Shown here: piece after piece, positions 15,608 through 23,465 of the stretch
How the letters are laid out: each line of letters starts with the position of its first letter
Position numbering within the stretch: position 1 is the stretch's first letter
Source: JBOGEN01 sp050743265
Lineage (GTDB): Bacteria > Actinomycetota > Actinomycetes > JBOGEN01
Assembly (NCBI GenBank): GCA_050743265.1
Contig: JBOGEN010000129.1
Span: 1-41,496 of the forward strand
DNA: 41,496 bases
Reading direction: 5' to 3'
Position numbers and translations under genes: made by a program
The notes under the pieces: generated by a model
What the model saw: the letters and a program-made list of their open reading frames with translations, nothing else
Told to the model about the DNA's origin: nothing
Databases searched by the model: none

Positions 15608-16622
15608 GCTCGGCCTGCCCGTCCAGCCTGCGTTCGAGCTCGACGTCGATCACGACGTCGCGCTGCGCCTGTACACGATGATGCTGCGCATGCGCCGCGT
15701 CGAGAAGCGGGCCTACGACCTGTTCCTGCAGAACCTCGTCAAGGGCACGAGCCATCTCTCGCTCGGCCAGGAAGCCGTCGCCGCGGGGGTGGCCGCGGCG
15801 ATGCGGCCGGACGACTGGACGTTCGCCACCTACCGCGGGCACGCGCACACCCTGGCGCGCGGTGTGGGCATGGAGCCCGTCATGGCCGAGCTGCTCGGGA
15901 GGTCCAACGGGCTCCTCGCCGGCAGGGGCGGCTCGATGCACCTCACGAGCGTGGAGCACGGGATGATGGGCTCGTACGCCATCGTCGGCGCCCATCTCAC
16001 GATCGCGAACGGTGCGGCATGGTCGGCGCAGCTGCGTGGCACCGACCAGGTCGCCGTCTGCTTCTTCGGTGACGGGACGACGAACATCGGCGCGTTCCAC
16101 GAGGCGCTGAACATGGCCGCGACCTGGCGGCTGCCCGTCGTGTTCGTGTGTGAGAACAACCTCTGGATGGAGTACACGCCCATCGCGGACGTGACCGCAG
16201 TCCCTCGTCCCGCTGCCGACCGGGCACCAGGGTACGGCCTGGAGCCGCTCGTGGTCGACGGCAACGACGTCACCGCGGTGTACGGCGTCGCCCGCCGCGC
16301 GGTGGCGCGGGCCCGTGCCGGCGAGGGCCCGTCGCTGGTCGAGGCGCTGACGTACCGGCACGGCGGGCACTCGCGTGCCGACCCGGCGAAGTACCGGTCG
16401 GCCGGCGAGGTGACGCCGTGGCTCGAGCGCGACCCGGTCGAGTCCTACCACGCCCACCTGGTGTCGACAGGCTTGGACGAGTCCGTGCTCAAGCAGATCG
16501 AGGAAGAGGTCATGCGCGAGCTCGACCTCGCCACGGAGGCCGCCAAGGCCGGTCCGCTCCCTGACCTCGACCTCGTCGAGAGCAACCTCTGGCCGGACGG
16601 AGGCGCGTCATGGCACAACTGA
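15591..16622 (+). CDS. TPP-dependent 2-oxoacid/acetoin dehydrogenase E1 component, alpha subunit
   Basis: 343 residues from a TTG at 15591 with GAGGAG seven bases upstream, inside the end of the M24 gene. The thiamine-diphosphate motif runs from GDGTTNIGAFHEALN (residues 160-174) to CENN (187-190). YRGHAHTLARG and GRGGSMHL are the usual PdhA/AcoA blocks, and TYRHGGHSRADPAKYR is the phosphorylation-loop region. It forms an alpha2beta2 enzyme with the next gene. It resembles the acetoin-dehydrogenase branch as much as pyruvate dehydrogenase. No E2 or E3 gene is nearby, so the oxidative partner is missing or supplied elsewhere. Confidence 0.9.
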   Translation: MPTPTELGLPVQPAFELDVDHDVALRLYTMMLRMRRVEKRAYDLFLQNLVKGTSHLSLGQEAVAAGVAAAMRPDDWTFATYRGHAHTLARGVGMEPVMAELLGRSNGLLAGRGGSMHLTSVEHGMMGSYAIVGAHLTIANGAAWSAQLRGTDQVAVCFFGDGTTNIGAFHEALNMAATWRLPVVFVCENNLWMEYTPIADVTAVPRPAADRAPGYGLEPLVVDGNDVTAVYGVARRAVARARAGEGPSLVEALTYRHGGHSRADPAKYRSAGEVTPWLERDPVESYHAHLVSTGLDESVLKQIEEEVMRELDLATEAAKAGPLPDLDLVESNLWPDGGASWHN

Positions 16623-17584
16623 CCTACCGTGCTGCGGTGACCCGCGGCATCGCCCAGGAGATGGCGCGTGACGAGCGGGTGGTCTTCCTCGGCGAGGACG
16701 TCGCCGCGGCCGGTGGCGTCTTCAAGACGACCGGAGGGCTGCTCGAGGAGTTCGGGCCCGAGCGCGTGCGGGACACGCCGATCTCGGAGCAGGCCATCAT
16801 CGGCGCCGCGATGGGGGCGGCGATGACGGGGATGCGGCCGATCGCCGAGCTCATGTTCTCCGACTTCCTCGCCGTGTGCTGGGACGTCATCGCCAACGAG
16901 ATCGCCAAGACCCCCTACATGACGAACGGCCAGGTGACGCTGCCCCTCGTGGTCCGCACCGCCAACGGGGGTGGCTTCAGGTTCGGTGCCCAGCACTCGC
17001 AGAGCGTCGAGAACTGGGCGATGGCGGTGCCCGGGCTGAAGGTCGTCGCGCCGTCCACGCCACATGACGTGATCGGCCTGCTCGCCGCTGCGGTGCGTGA
17101 CCCGGACCCGGTGATGTTCTTCGAGGCGAAGAGCCTGTACGGGACGAAGGGTGACGTCCCGGACGGGGAGATCGTCGAGAGCCTCGGCACCGCGGGGGTG
17201 CGCCGCGAGGGTGGCGACTGCACTCTCCTCGCCCTCGCGGCGATGGTGCCCAGGGCGCTGGAGGCCGCCGACGAGCTCGCCAGCCTCGGCATCGAGGCAA
17301 CCGTCGTCGACGTACGGTCGCTCGTCCCGCTGGACACGCGCACGATCCTCGACACGTCCGCACGCACCGGACGTGTGTTCACCGTCGAGGAGAACCCCCG
17401 GCTGTGCGGCTGGGGGGCGGAGGTCGTCTCGGTGCTGGTCGAGCAGGTGTGGTCGGACCTCACCGGTCCCCCCGTACGGATCACCACGCCACACGTCCCG
17501 CTGCCGGCCGCCGACGCCCTGGAGGACCACGCCATCCCCTCAGTGACGCGGATCACGGAGACCGTGCGCAAGACCTTGGGCTGA
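16610..17584 (+). CDS. TPP-dependent 2-oxoacid/acetoin dehydrogenase E1 component, beta subunit
   Basis: 324 residues, overlapping the alpha subunit gene by 13 bases. Conserved blocks are VVFLGEDVAAAGGVFKTTGG, RVRDTPISEQAIIGAAMGAA, the central FGAQHSQSVENWAMAVPGLK and the C-terminal domain beginning TVVDVRSLVPLDTRTILDTS. It binds TPP with the alpha subunit and decarboxylates a 2-oxoacid or cleaves an acyloin. Last gene of the plus-strand operon, 24 bases from the convergent AhpD-like gene. Confidence 0.92.
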   Translation: MAQLTYRAAVTRGIAQEMARDERVVFLGEDVAAAGGVFKTTGGLLEEFGPERVRDTPISEQAIIGAAMGAAMTGMRPIAELMFSDFLAVCWDVIANEIAKTPYMTNGQVTLPLVVRTANGGGFRFGAQHSQSVENWAMAVPGLKVVAPSTPHDVIGLLAAAVRDPDPVMFFEAKSLYGTKGDVPDGEIVESLGTAGVRREGGDCTLLALAAMVPRALEAADELASLGIEATVVDVRSLVPLDTRTILDTSARTGRVFTVEENPRLCGWGAEVVSVLVEQVWSDLTGPPVRITTPHVPLPAADALEDHAIPSVTRITETVRKTLG

Positions 17585-17621
17585 GCGGGTCCTGCGGACG
17601 GCGACCGGTCAGCCGACCCGC
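17585..17621. terminator. possible bidirectional terminator between convergent operons
   Basis: GCGGGTC at 17585-17591 pairs with GACCCGC at 17615-17621, with a smaller self-complementary GACCGGTC inside the loop. The structure spans the gap between the E1 beta stop and the AhpD-like stop. There is no T-tract. Confidence 0.4.
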
Positions 17622-18241
17622 TTCGCCCAGTAGTCGTCCGACGCCTTCGTGGCGGCCGCCGCCTCCTTGGTCTCGAAGCCGGGTGCCATCGACGCGGACG
17701 TACCCGCCATGTACTGGTGGTGGTCGATGTCGAGCATGCGGATCCAGCTCTGCTGCCCGAACGTGAGCGCGACGAAGCAGCCCAGCTCGACGAGCTCGGG
17801 CTCGCTGAAGTGGGAGTGCATCCGCTCCCAGAAGGCGTCGTCGGTCTCGAGCCGCCAGGCGATCGCCTCCGCGTACGCGAGCGCGGCCTTCTGCCGCTCG
17901 GTGTACTGGGACGAGGACTCGAAGTTGAGGAGCTCGTCGTACTTCTGCTCGAGCAACCCGGCCGTCGTCGCTTTGATCGAGCGCTGGTTGCCGCAGAACT
18001 CGCACTTCACGGTGTGCGAGACGTAGACGCGGCAGAGCTCCTTGATCGCGTGGTCGCACACCCCACTGTGGAAGACGGCCTTCCACGAGTCAGCGAACGC
18101 CCAGAACGCGTTCGGGGCCTGGGCACGGACGGCCGAGCTCTCCGGCCGTGGCGTGCCCTCGCGGGCACACCGCTCCATCTCGGCCTGCATGCGCTCGTCC
18201 ATCGACTCGAACGGAACGTAGCTGATGCGCGGCTCGGGCAT
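17609..18241 (-). CDS. carboxymuconolactone decarboxylase/AhpD-fold protein
   Basis: 210 residues from an ATG with GAGGAG five bases upstream. It has the all-helical CMD/AhpD core with AIKELCRVYVSHTVKCEFCG and a C-terminal helix ending in EAAAATKASDDYW. The CxxC pair (CEFC) is present, but the His three residues later in AhpD-type peroxidases is Arg (CEFCGNQR), so classical peroxidase proton relay is doubtful. Last gene of the minus-strand unit, 58 bases after the molybdenum hydroxylase. It may protect against peroxide made by the oxidase or act on a pathway intermediate. Confidence 0.82.
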   Translation of the reverse strand: MPEPRISYVPFESMDERMQAEMERCAREGTPRPESSAVRAQAPNAFWAFADSWKAVFHSGVCDHAIKELCRVYVSHTVKCEFCGNQRSIKATTAGLLEQKYDELLNFESSSQYTERQKAALAYAEAIAWRLETDDAFWERMHSHFSEPELVELGCFVALTFGQQSWIRMLDIDHHQYMAGTSASMAPGFETKEAAAATKASDDYWAKRVG

Positions 18242-18299
18242 GTCTGCTCCTCACGGCGTGTGTCTCGTCACGGGTCCCTCGACGGCCTCGGCGGCGCAC

Positions 18300-20507
18300 T
18301 CATGTCTCCATGGCCGCCACGATGTTCTCGGCACTCAGCGGGAGGTCACGGACGCGGACGCCCAGGGCGTCCGCCAGGGCGTTCCCGATCGCCGCCGCGG
18401 TGGGCCCCTGGGCGATCTCGCCTGCCCCGAGAGAGGGTTCGCCCGGGTGGTCGAGGACGTGCACGTCCACCTGCGGGATCTCACTGAACGGCAGGATCGG
18501 GTACGTCTCCCAGTCGACGCTGGTGACGCGCTCGCGGTCGAAGCGCACCCGCTCCTTCAGGGTCCAGCTGCTCGCCTGGACGGCGCCGCCCTCGATCTGG
18601 TTGCGCAGCCCGTCCGGGTTCACGACCCGGCCCACGTCGGCCACGAGGACCAGACGTCGGAGGCGCACCTCGTGCACCGCCTCGACCTCGGCCACCACAG
18701 CGCAGTACCCGCCACGACCCTTGTACCGCGCGACCGCGACGCCTCGGCCGACGCTGTCGCCAGGCGTGCCGGGCGTCTCCCGCGTGTCCGGGGCCGTGGC
18801 GTCCGACCGCCATCCCGCGTGCTGCGCTGCTGCCTCGAGCACGGCGCAGGCGCGGCTGTCGTCCAGATGCGCGAGCCGGTACTCGACCGGGTCGCGCCCC
18901 GCCGAGAGCGCCAGCTCGTCCATGAACGACTCGATGGCGAACACGTTCGTGAACGCGCCGAGCGCGCGCAGCGCCGACGACCGCAGCGCGGACTGCAGCA
19001 CCCGGTGCGCGACGACACGCCGCGCCGGGAAGGCGTAGATCGGCGCGGCGTTGCGGGCCGTGCCTCCCCCGCGGGTCAGGGGTGGGTCGACAGCGGGCGC
19101 CAACGGCTGCGGGCGCTCCAGGTGAGCAGCCGCGAGCAGGCGGGGGCTCCCGTCGTACCCGGGGCGTGCGACGTGTCCCTGGCTCCACACGTCGAACGAC
19201 CAGGTGTGGACGTTTCCGGCCGTGTCCAGCCCGGCGTGCACCTGCACACTCATGGCCGAGCCGAACGGGGCCCAGGTCAGCTCGTCCTGACGGCTCCACC
19301 GCACGTGGACGGGACGTCCCGGCGTCGCGCGCGCCAGCAGCACGGCGTCGAAGGCGGCGTCGTCGGCCCCGTTGTGCCCGTAGCTGCCCGCGCCGTCGAC
19401 GTGCTGCACGGTCACCGTCGTCGCGTCGAGGCCCAGCGCCTGGGCGATCGCGCCCCTGAGCGGGTGGATGCCCTGGCTGTGCGTCCACACGGTGAGGCTG
19501 CCCTCGTCCCAGCGTGCGGCACCACAGCTCGGGGCCATGGACGCGTGTGCGAGGAAGGGCCTGCTGTACGCGGCGGACATCTCGCGTACGACGCGCCCCG
19601 GCGTGCCGGCCTGGCGCGTGTCGACCTGTGGGGTGTCCGCGTCACCCGTGTCCTCGACGACGAGCGTGTCGGTCGGCGCAGCGCGCAGGAACCCGGGCAG
19701 GTCGTCCTCGTCCGGAAGGGTCGCCTCCTCCTTCCATCGGGCACCCTCGCTCAGCAGCGTGGCCGCACGGTCTGCGATGTACTCGCTCTCCGCGACGACC
19801 CCGAGGAAGCTGCCGTCCCGCACCACCGCCAGGACACCGGCTCGAGCCTCGGCCTGCCCCGTGTCGACGTCGACGAGCGTGGCCGCCGGGGACGGCGGAC
19901 GGACGACGCGGCCGTAGACCTGCCCAGGCAGCACGAGGTCGTGGATGAACCGCGGCATGCCGGCGATCTTGTCGGGCAGGTCCAGCCGCGGAACACTCGT
20001 GCCCACGACCCGCATGCCGTCGGACGCCTTGGGCTCGGATGTCCCGTCGGCGTCGCGGTCGAGGTCGATCGCGGCGGCCAGTGACCCGTACGACGTCCGG
20101 CGCCCTCCCTGCGCATCGCCGAACACCCCGTCGGCGACGACGACGGCGTCCTCCTCGATGTCGAGGCGGGCTGCGGCCTCACGCACGAACAGCGCTCGGA
20201 CGTGGGCGCAGGCGGAGGCGAGGGCCGCCCCGGAGTCGGAGACCGACATGCTGCCGGCGGTCACGCCTTCGTCGGGGGAGCTCGCCGTGTTCGCCGGCGC
20301 CATACGCACGCGGGCGAGGTCGACGTCCAGCTCGTCCGCCGCGATCTGGGCGAGCGCGGTCAGCACACCCTGACCGAGCTCCACCTTTCCCACGCGGACG
20401 GTGATGGAGCCGTCGGAGGCGATGCTCAGCCATCGCGACAGCCGCGCATTGGCCGCCAGCCCGCGGGGCAGCGCCACGGCGGGACGGACTTCGGCTGGCC
20501 TCGTCAC
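18300..20507 (-). CDS. molybdenum hydroxylase large subunit (xanthine dehydrogenase family, IorB/NicB-like)
   Basis: 735 residues from a GTG at 20507 that overlaps the 2Fe-2S gene stop (GTGA), with GAGGAAGG just upstream. It begins with the Moco-binding block VRVGKVELGQGVLTALAQIA ahead of the hammerhead domain (RVVGTSVPRLDLPDKIAGMP), the order seen in isoquinoline 1-oxidoreductase beta and nicotinate dehydrogenase B. The catalytic Glu is E697 in SLGAGEIAQGPTAAAIGNAL. No Tat signal is visible. With the small subunit it should hydroxylate a carbon next to a ring nitrogen, or an aldehyde, using water oxygen. No FAD subunit is encoded, so electrons must go to another acceptor. Confidence 0.9.
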   Translation of the reverse strand: MTRPAEVRPAVALPRGLAANARLSRWLSIASDGSITVRVGKVELGQGVLTALAQIAADELDVDLARVRMAPANTASSPDEGVTAGSMSVSDSGAALASACAHVRALFVREAAARLDIEEDAVVVADGVFGDAQGGRRTSYGSLAAAIDLDRDADGTSEPKASDGMRVVGTSVPRLDLPDKIAGMPRFIHDLVLPGQVYGRVVRPPSPAATLVDVDTGQAEARAGVLAVVRDGSFLGVVAESEYIADRAATLLSEGARWKEEATLPDEDDLPGFLRAAPTDTLVVEDTGDADTPQVDTRQAGTPGRVVREMSAAYSRPFLAHASMAPSCGAARWDEGSLTVWTHSQGIHPLRGAIAQALGLDATTVTVQHVDGAGSYGHNGADDAAFDAVLLARATPGRPVHVRWSRQDELTWAPFGSAMSVQVHAGLDTAGNVHTWSFDVWSQGHVARPGYDGSPRLLAAAHLERPQPLAPAVDPPLTRGGGTARNAAPIYAFPARRVVAHRVLQSALRSSALRALGAFTNVFAIESFMDELALSAGRDPVEYRLAHLDDSRACAVLEAAAQHAGWRSDATAPDTRETPGTPGDSVGRGVAVARYKGRGGYCAVVAEVEAVHEVRLRRLVLVADVGRVVNPDGLRNQIEGGAVQASSWTLKERVRFDRERVTSVDWETYPILPFSEIPQVDVHVLDHPGEPSLGAGEIAQGPTAAAIGNALADALGVRVRDLPLSAENIVAAMET

Positions 20508-20986
20508 CCTTCCTCGCCCTCCACCGTCGCTGCCGCCGCCCGGGCCACCGCCCGCACCACGCGCGGGTGCGCGCCGCAACGGCACAGGTGGCGGTCGAGA
20601 GCGGTCGCGACCCGGTGCTCGTCCGGGCTCGGGTGCTCGGCGAGCAGCGCCGCCGCGCTGACGAGGATGCCGGACATGCAGTAGGCGCACTGAGCTGCCT
20701 GCTCGTCGAGCACCGCCTGCTGCATCCGGTGGAGCGCACCCTCCTCGCCGAGGCCCTCCACGGTGGTGACCGACGTACCGTCTGCCGTCCACATCGGGGT
20801 GTCGCAGGAAGGCACCGGGCTGCCGTCCACCAGGACGACGCACGCGCCGCAGAGGCCGACCCCGCAGCCGAAGCGCGATCCCTTGAGGTCCAGCTCGTTG
20901 CGCAGGACGTCGAGCAGGGTCCTCTCCGGTTCGGTGGTCAGGGTGTGGGGGTCGCCGTTGACCCTCAGTGTGACGGTCTGCTCCAT
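20504..20986 (-). CDS. [2Fe-2S] small subunit of the molybdenum hydroxylase
   Basis: 160 residues from the ATG at 20986. The plant-type cluster ligands are in FGCGVGLCGACVVLVDG with a fourth Cys at PVPSC. The second cluster ligands are AQCAYCMSG and LCRCGAHPRV. All eight cysteines are present, so two clusters are expected, as in IorA/NicA/CoxS subunits. It starts MEQTVTLRVNGDPHTLTTEP, as usual. First gene of the 2Fe-2S, large-subunit, AhpD unit; its promoter carries an exact CAATCGATTG copy 75 bases upstream. Confidence 0.94.
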   Translation of the reverse strand: MEQTVTLRVNGDPHTLTTEPERTLLDVLRNELDLKGSRFGCGVGLCGACVVLVDGSPVPSCDTPMWTADGTSVTTVEGLGEEGALHRMQQAVLDEQAAQCAYCMSGILVSAAALLAEHPSPDEHRVATALDRHLCRCGAHPRVVRAVARAAAATVEGEEG

Positions 20987-21059
20987 GACCCGCCTTCTGT
21001 GGAGGTCGCGGGGATGGCCTTGCCCGGGGTAGCCCGTACCGGTTGACCTAGCCCGGAGC

Positions 21060-21103
21060 GCAATCGATTGCCGAGTGTGGTTGCGGCTGCCGTGCCTCGT
21101 CAA
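21060..21103 (-). promoter_or_regulatory. promoter and LacI-type operator of the molybdenum hydroxylase operon
   Basis: On the minus strand TTGACG (21103-21098) is followed after 18 bases by CACACT (21079-21074), a weak -10, then by CAATCGATTG at 21061-21070 within GCAATCGATTGC. The distance from the -35 start to the operator centre is about 37 bases, the same as in the promoter at 13318-13361. Confidence 0.7.
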
Positions 21104-21126
21104 GGCCTTTCTTCTGAAGTCCGTCC

Positions 21127-21178
21127 TTGACAGACGATATACTCCTTCCTACTATGCCGGGACACTGCAATCGATTGT
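21127..21178 (+). promoter_or_regulatory. promoter and LacI-type operator of the ABC importer operon
   Basis: TTGACA (21127-21132), a 17-bp spacer and TACTAT (21150-21155) form a strong sigma-70 promoter. CAATCGATTG lies at 21168-21177, just downstream of the expected start site. Together with the divergent operator at 21061-21070 it could allow DNA looping across the 303-base intergenic region. Confidence 0.85.
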
Positions 21179-21288
21179 ATCACCGCATGGGACGGTTCAG
21201 CCCAGGTGAGCACGATGGTCGACATGTGGTGCGGACGGAGCGCGCGCTTGTGGCGCCGCCGCAGGTGCCCACCGAGAGGGCTGATCGC

Positions 21289-22494
21289 ATGGGCAGGATC
21301 CGGACAGCCGCCGTGCTGGCACTGGTGCTGGTCGCCGTCGCCGCCGGGTGTGGGGAGGGCGACTCCGGGGGCGCGAGCGGTCCCATCAAGATCGGCATCT
21401 CACTGCCGTTGACGGGTGAGTTCTCCGAGCCGGGCAGGGCCGCCAAGCGCGGCTACGAGACCTGGGAGAAGATCACCAACGACAGCGGGGGCGTGCTCGG
21501 CCGCAAGGTCGAGCTCGTGATCCGCGACGACGCGAGCAAGCAGAACACCGTGGTCTCCGACTACAACGCGCTCATCAGCAGAGAGCGGGTCGACCTCCTG
21601 CTCGGCACGTTCTCGTCCCTGCTCAACCTCCCCGCCTCCGCGGTCGCCGAGCGCAACCGGATGGTGTTCGTGGAGCCTGCCGGCGGCGCACCCGAGCTGT
21701 TCGAGCGCAAGTTCAAGTACCTGTTCTTCAGCCAGCAGGCGGTCTCGGACCACCAGGGCGACCTCTTCGTGGAGCACCTGCTCAGCCTGCCTCCTGACGA
21801 GCGACCGAAGACTGCGGCGTACCCGTGCGTGAACGACCCCTTCGCGCTGCCGGTCCTCGCCTCCATCCGGGAGAGGCTCGAAGCCGCAGGCGTCGAGACC
21901 GTCTACAAGTCCACCTACCCCGTCGACACCACGAACTTCGACTCCATCGCCAATGCGGTGAAGGCGGCGGAGCCCGACCTGGTGGTGAACGGGGCGGTGT
22001 TCACCGACGGTGTGGGGTTCGTCCGTGCCCTGAACAAGGTGGCGTACGAGCCCGCCTTCCTGTTCCAGACCAGCGCTCCCTCGCACGGCGAGCAGTACGC
22101 CGATGGTGTGGGCGTCGAGAACACCGAGGGCACCTTCTACGCCGTGAGCCACACGCCTGAAGCGTCCACCCCGGGGAACAAGAAGTTCGTTGACACCTAC
22201 GGCGAGATGTTCGGCGGGGAGCCCGCCGAGGACGCCGCGGACGCCTATGCCTCGGCACAGGTCCTGCAGACCGCGGTGGAGGAGGTGGGCAGCCTGGAGA
22301 ACCAGGAGAAGCTCGCGAACTGGCTGCACGCCCACCAGGTCCAGACCATTCTCGGGCCGCTGCGCTGGGACGACCTCGGCCGCCCCCAGGGCGAGTTCAT
22401 GATCGGTCAGTGGCAGGACGGCAAGGCCGAGGTCATCCTTCCCGAGGAGGTCGCCACCACGGATCGCGTGGTCGAGCGCGTGTCGACCCCATGA
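21289..22494 (+). CDS. branched-chain-amino-acid-type ABC transporter substrate-binding lipoprotein
   Basis: 401 residues from an ATG with GAGAGGG eight bases upstream. The signal peptide MGRIRTAAVLALVLVAVAAG ends at the lipobox Cys21. The mature part is a type-1 periplasmic binding fold of the LivK/amide-binding type: IKIGISLPLTGEFSEPGRAA, NDSGGVLGRKVELVIRDDAS, KYLFFSQQAVSDHQGD and GPLRWDDLGRPQGEFMIGQW. Such proteins bind amino acids, amides, urea or aromatic acids, so the ligand is unresolved. It captures the substrate outside the cell for the LivH/LivM-LivG/LivF importer that follows. Confidence 0.92.
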   Translation: MGRIRTAAVLALVLVAVAAGCGEGDSGGASGPIKIGISLPLTGEFSEPGRAAKRGYETWEKITNDSGGVLGRKVELVIRDDASKQNTVVSDYNALISRERVDLLLGTFSSLLNLPASAVAERNRMVFVEPAGGAPELFERKFKYLFFSQQAVSDHQGDLFVEHLLSLPPDERPKTAAYPCVNDPFALPVLASIRERLEAAGVETVYKSTYPVDTTNFDSIANAVKAAEPDLVVNGAVFTDGVGFVRALNKVAYEPAFLFQTSAPSHGEQYADGVGVENTEGTFYAVSHTPEASTPGNKKFVDTYGEMFGGEPAEDAADAYASAQVLQTAVEEVGSLENQEKLANWLHAHQVQTILGPLRWDDLGRPQGEFMIGQWQDGKAEVILPEEVATTDRVVERVSTP

Positions 22495-22531
22495 GCCGAC
22501 CCGCTGAGCCGACGATCTGAGCCCAGGCCCC

Positions 22532-22557
22532 GTCCCTGCCCTCCGGAGGGCAGGGAC
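22532..22557. repeat. 26-bp perfect palindrome between the binding protein and permease genes
   Basis: GTCCCTGCCCTCC is immediately followed by its exact reverse complement. In RNA this gives a very stable hairpin without a U-tract, 37 bases after the binding-protein stop. Such intercistronic hairpins often stabilise or attenuate mRNA so that the binding protein is made in excess of the membrane parts. The half-unit CCCTCCGGA recurs at 22562-22570. Confidence 0.85.
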
Positions 22558-22577
22558 GCCGCCCTCCGGACCGAGGG

Positions 22578-23465
22578 GTGCCGTTGACCGAGTTCATCCA
22601 GGCCGTCGTCCTCGGCACGCTCATCGGCGGGACGTACGCCCTGCTGGCCTCCGGCCTGACCCTGATCTTCGGGGTCATGCGCGTCATCAACATCGCCCAC
22701 GGCGCGTTACTGGTCCTGGCGGCCTTCCTCACCTACACGCTGTGGACCACGACGGGGCTGGACCCGCTTCTGTCGATCCTCGTCACGACACCGGCGATGA
22801 TGTTGTTCGGGTACGGGCTCTACAGCCTCGTCATCCGGCCGATCAGGAAGGGCCCCGTCGCGGCGTCGGTCCTGCTCACCTTCTCGCTCGCCCTGATCCT
22901 CGAAGGCGTGATGGGGCTGGTGTGGGGCAACACCTCTCACTCCGTACGCCCGAGCTACTTCAACGAGTCCTTCCAGGTCGGCCCGCTGTTCCTGCCCAAG
23001 GCGCAGGTGTTCGGCGGCCTGGTGGGCGTGCTGGTCCTTGTCGCGCTCTACGCCTTCCTCACCCGGACGTGGACGGGCCGTGCCATCCGGGCCAGCGCCG
23101 TGAACCCGGGCGCCGCGCAGCTCGTCGGGGTGAACGCGGTGTCGGTCGCCGCGCTGACGTTCGCGATCGGGGTCGCGACCGCCGGGGCCGCCGGGTCCAT
23201 CAGCGCGGTGCTCTACCCCTTCCTTCCCGGCGCCCACTACCAGTGGATCGCCCGACTGCTCAGCATCATCGTGCTCGGGGGGATGGGCAGCCTGCCCGGA
23301 GCCGTCGTCGGCGCGCTGATGCTCGGGGTGGCCGAGACCCTCACCTCGACGTACGTCTCCCCCGCGTGGGCCACTGCCGTGCCCTACGCCGTGATCTTCC
23401 TCGTGCTCCTGGTGCGGCCGCAGGGCCTGATGGGCGCACGCCTGCGTGAGGACGTGACGGCCTGA
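22578..23465 (+). CDS. branched-chain-type ABC transporter permease (LivH family)
   Basis: 295 residues with about eight hydrophobic segments, beginning FIQAVVLGTLIGGTYALLAS, then GLTLIFGVMRVINIAHGALL, the LivH family signature. The loop LLSIIVLGGMGSLPGAVVGA is the usual ATPase-contact region. The start may be the GTG at 22578 or the TTG at 22584, which is better placed behind GAGGGG. Its stop overlaps the ATG of the next gene (TGATG). Confidence 0.93.
   Translation: MPLTEFIQAVVLGTLIGGTYALLASGLTLIFGVMRVINIAHGALLVLAAFLTYTLWTTTGLDPLLSILVTTPAMMLFGYGLYSLVIRPIRKGPVAASVLLTFSLALILEGVMGLVWGNTSHSVRPSYFNESFQVGPLFLPKAQVFGGLVGVLVLVALYAFLTRTWTGRAIRASAVNPGAAQLVGVNAVSVAALTFAIGVATAGAAGSISAVLYPFLPGAHYQWIARLLSIIVLGGMGSLPGAVVGALMLGVAETLTSTYVSPAWATAVPYAVIFLVLLVRPQGLMGARLREDVTA

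Noticed and set aside
21127..21288. An upstream in-frame start that would add 54 residues to the ABC binding protein.
   Set aside because: It would begin inside the promoter and operator. The ATG at 21289 has a good RBS and opens directly into a lipoprotein signal peptide.
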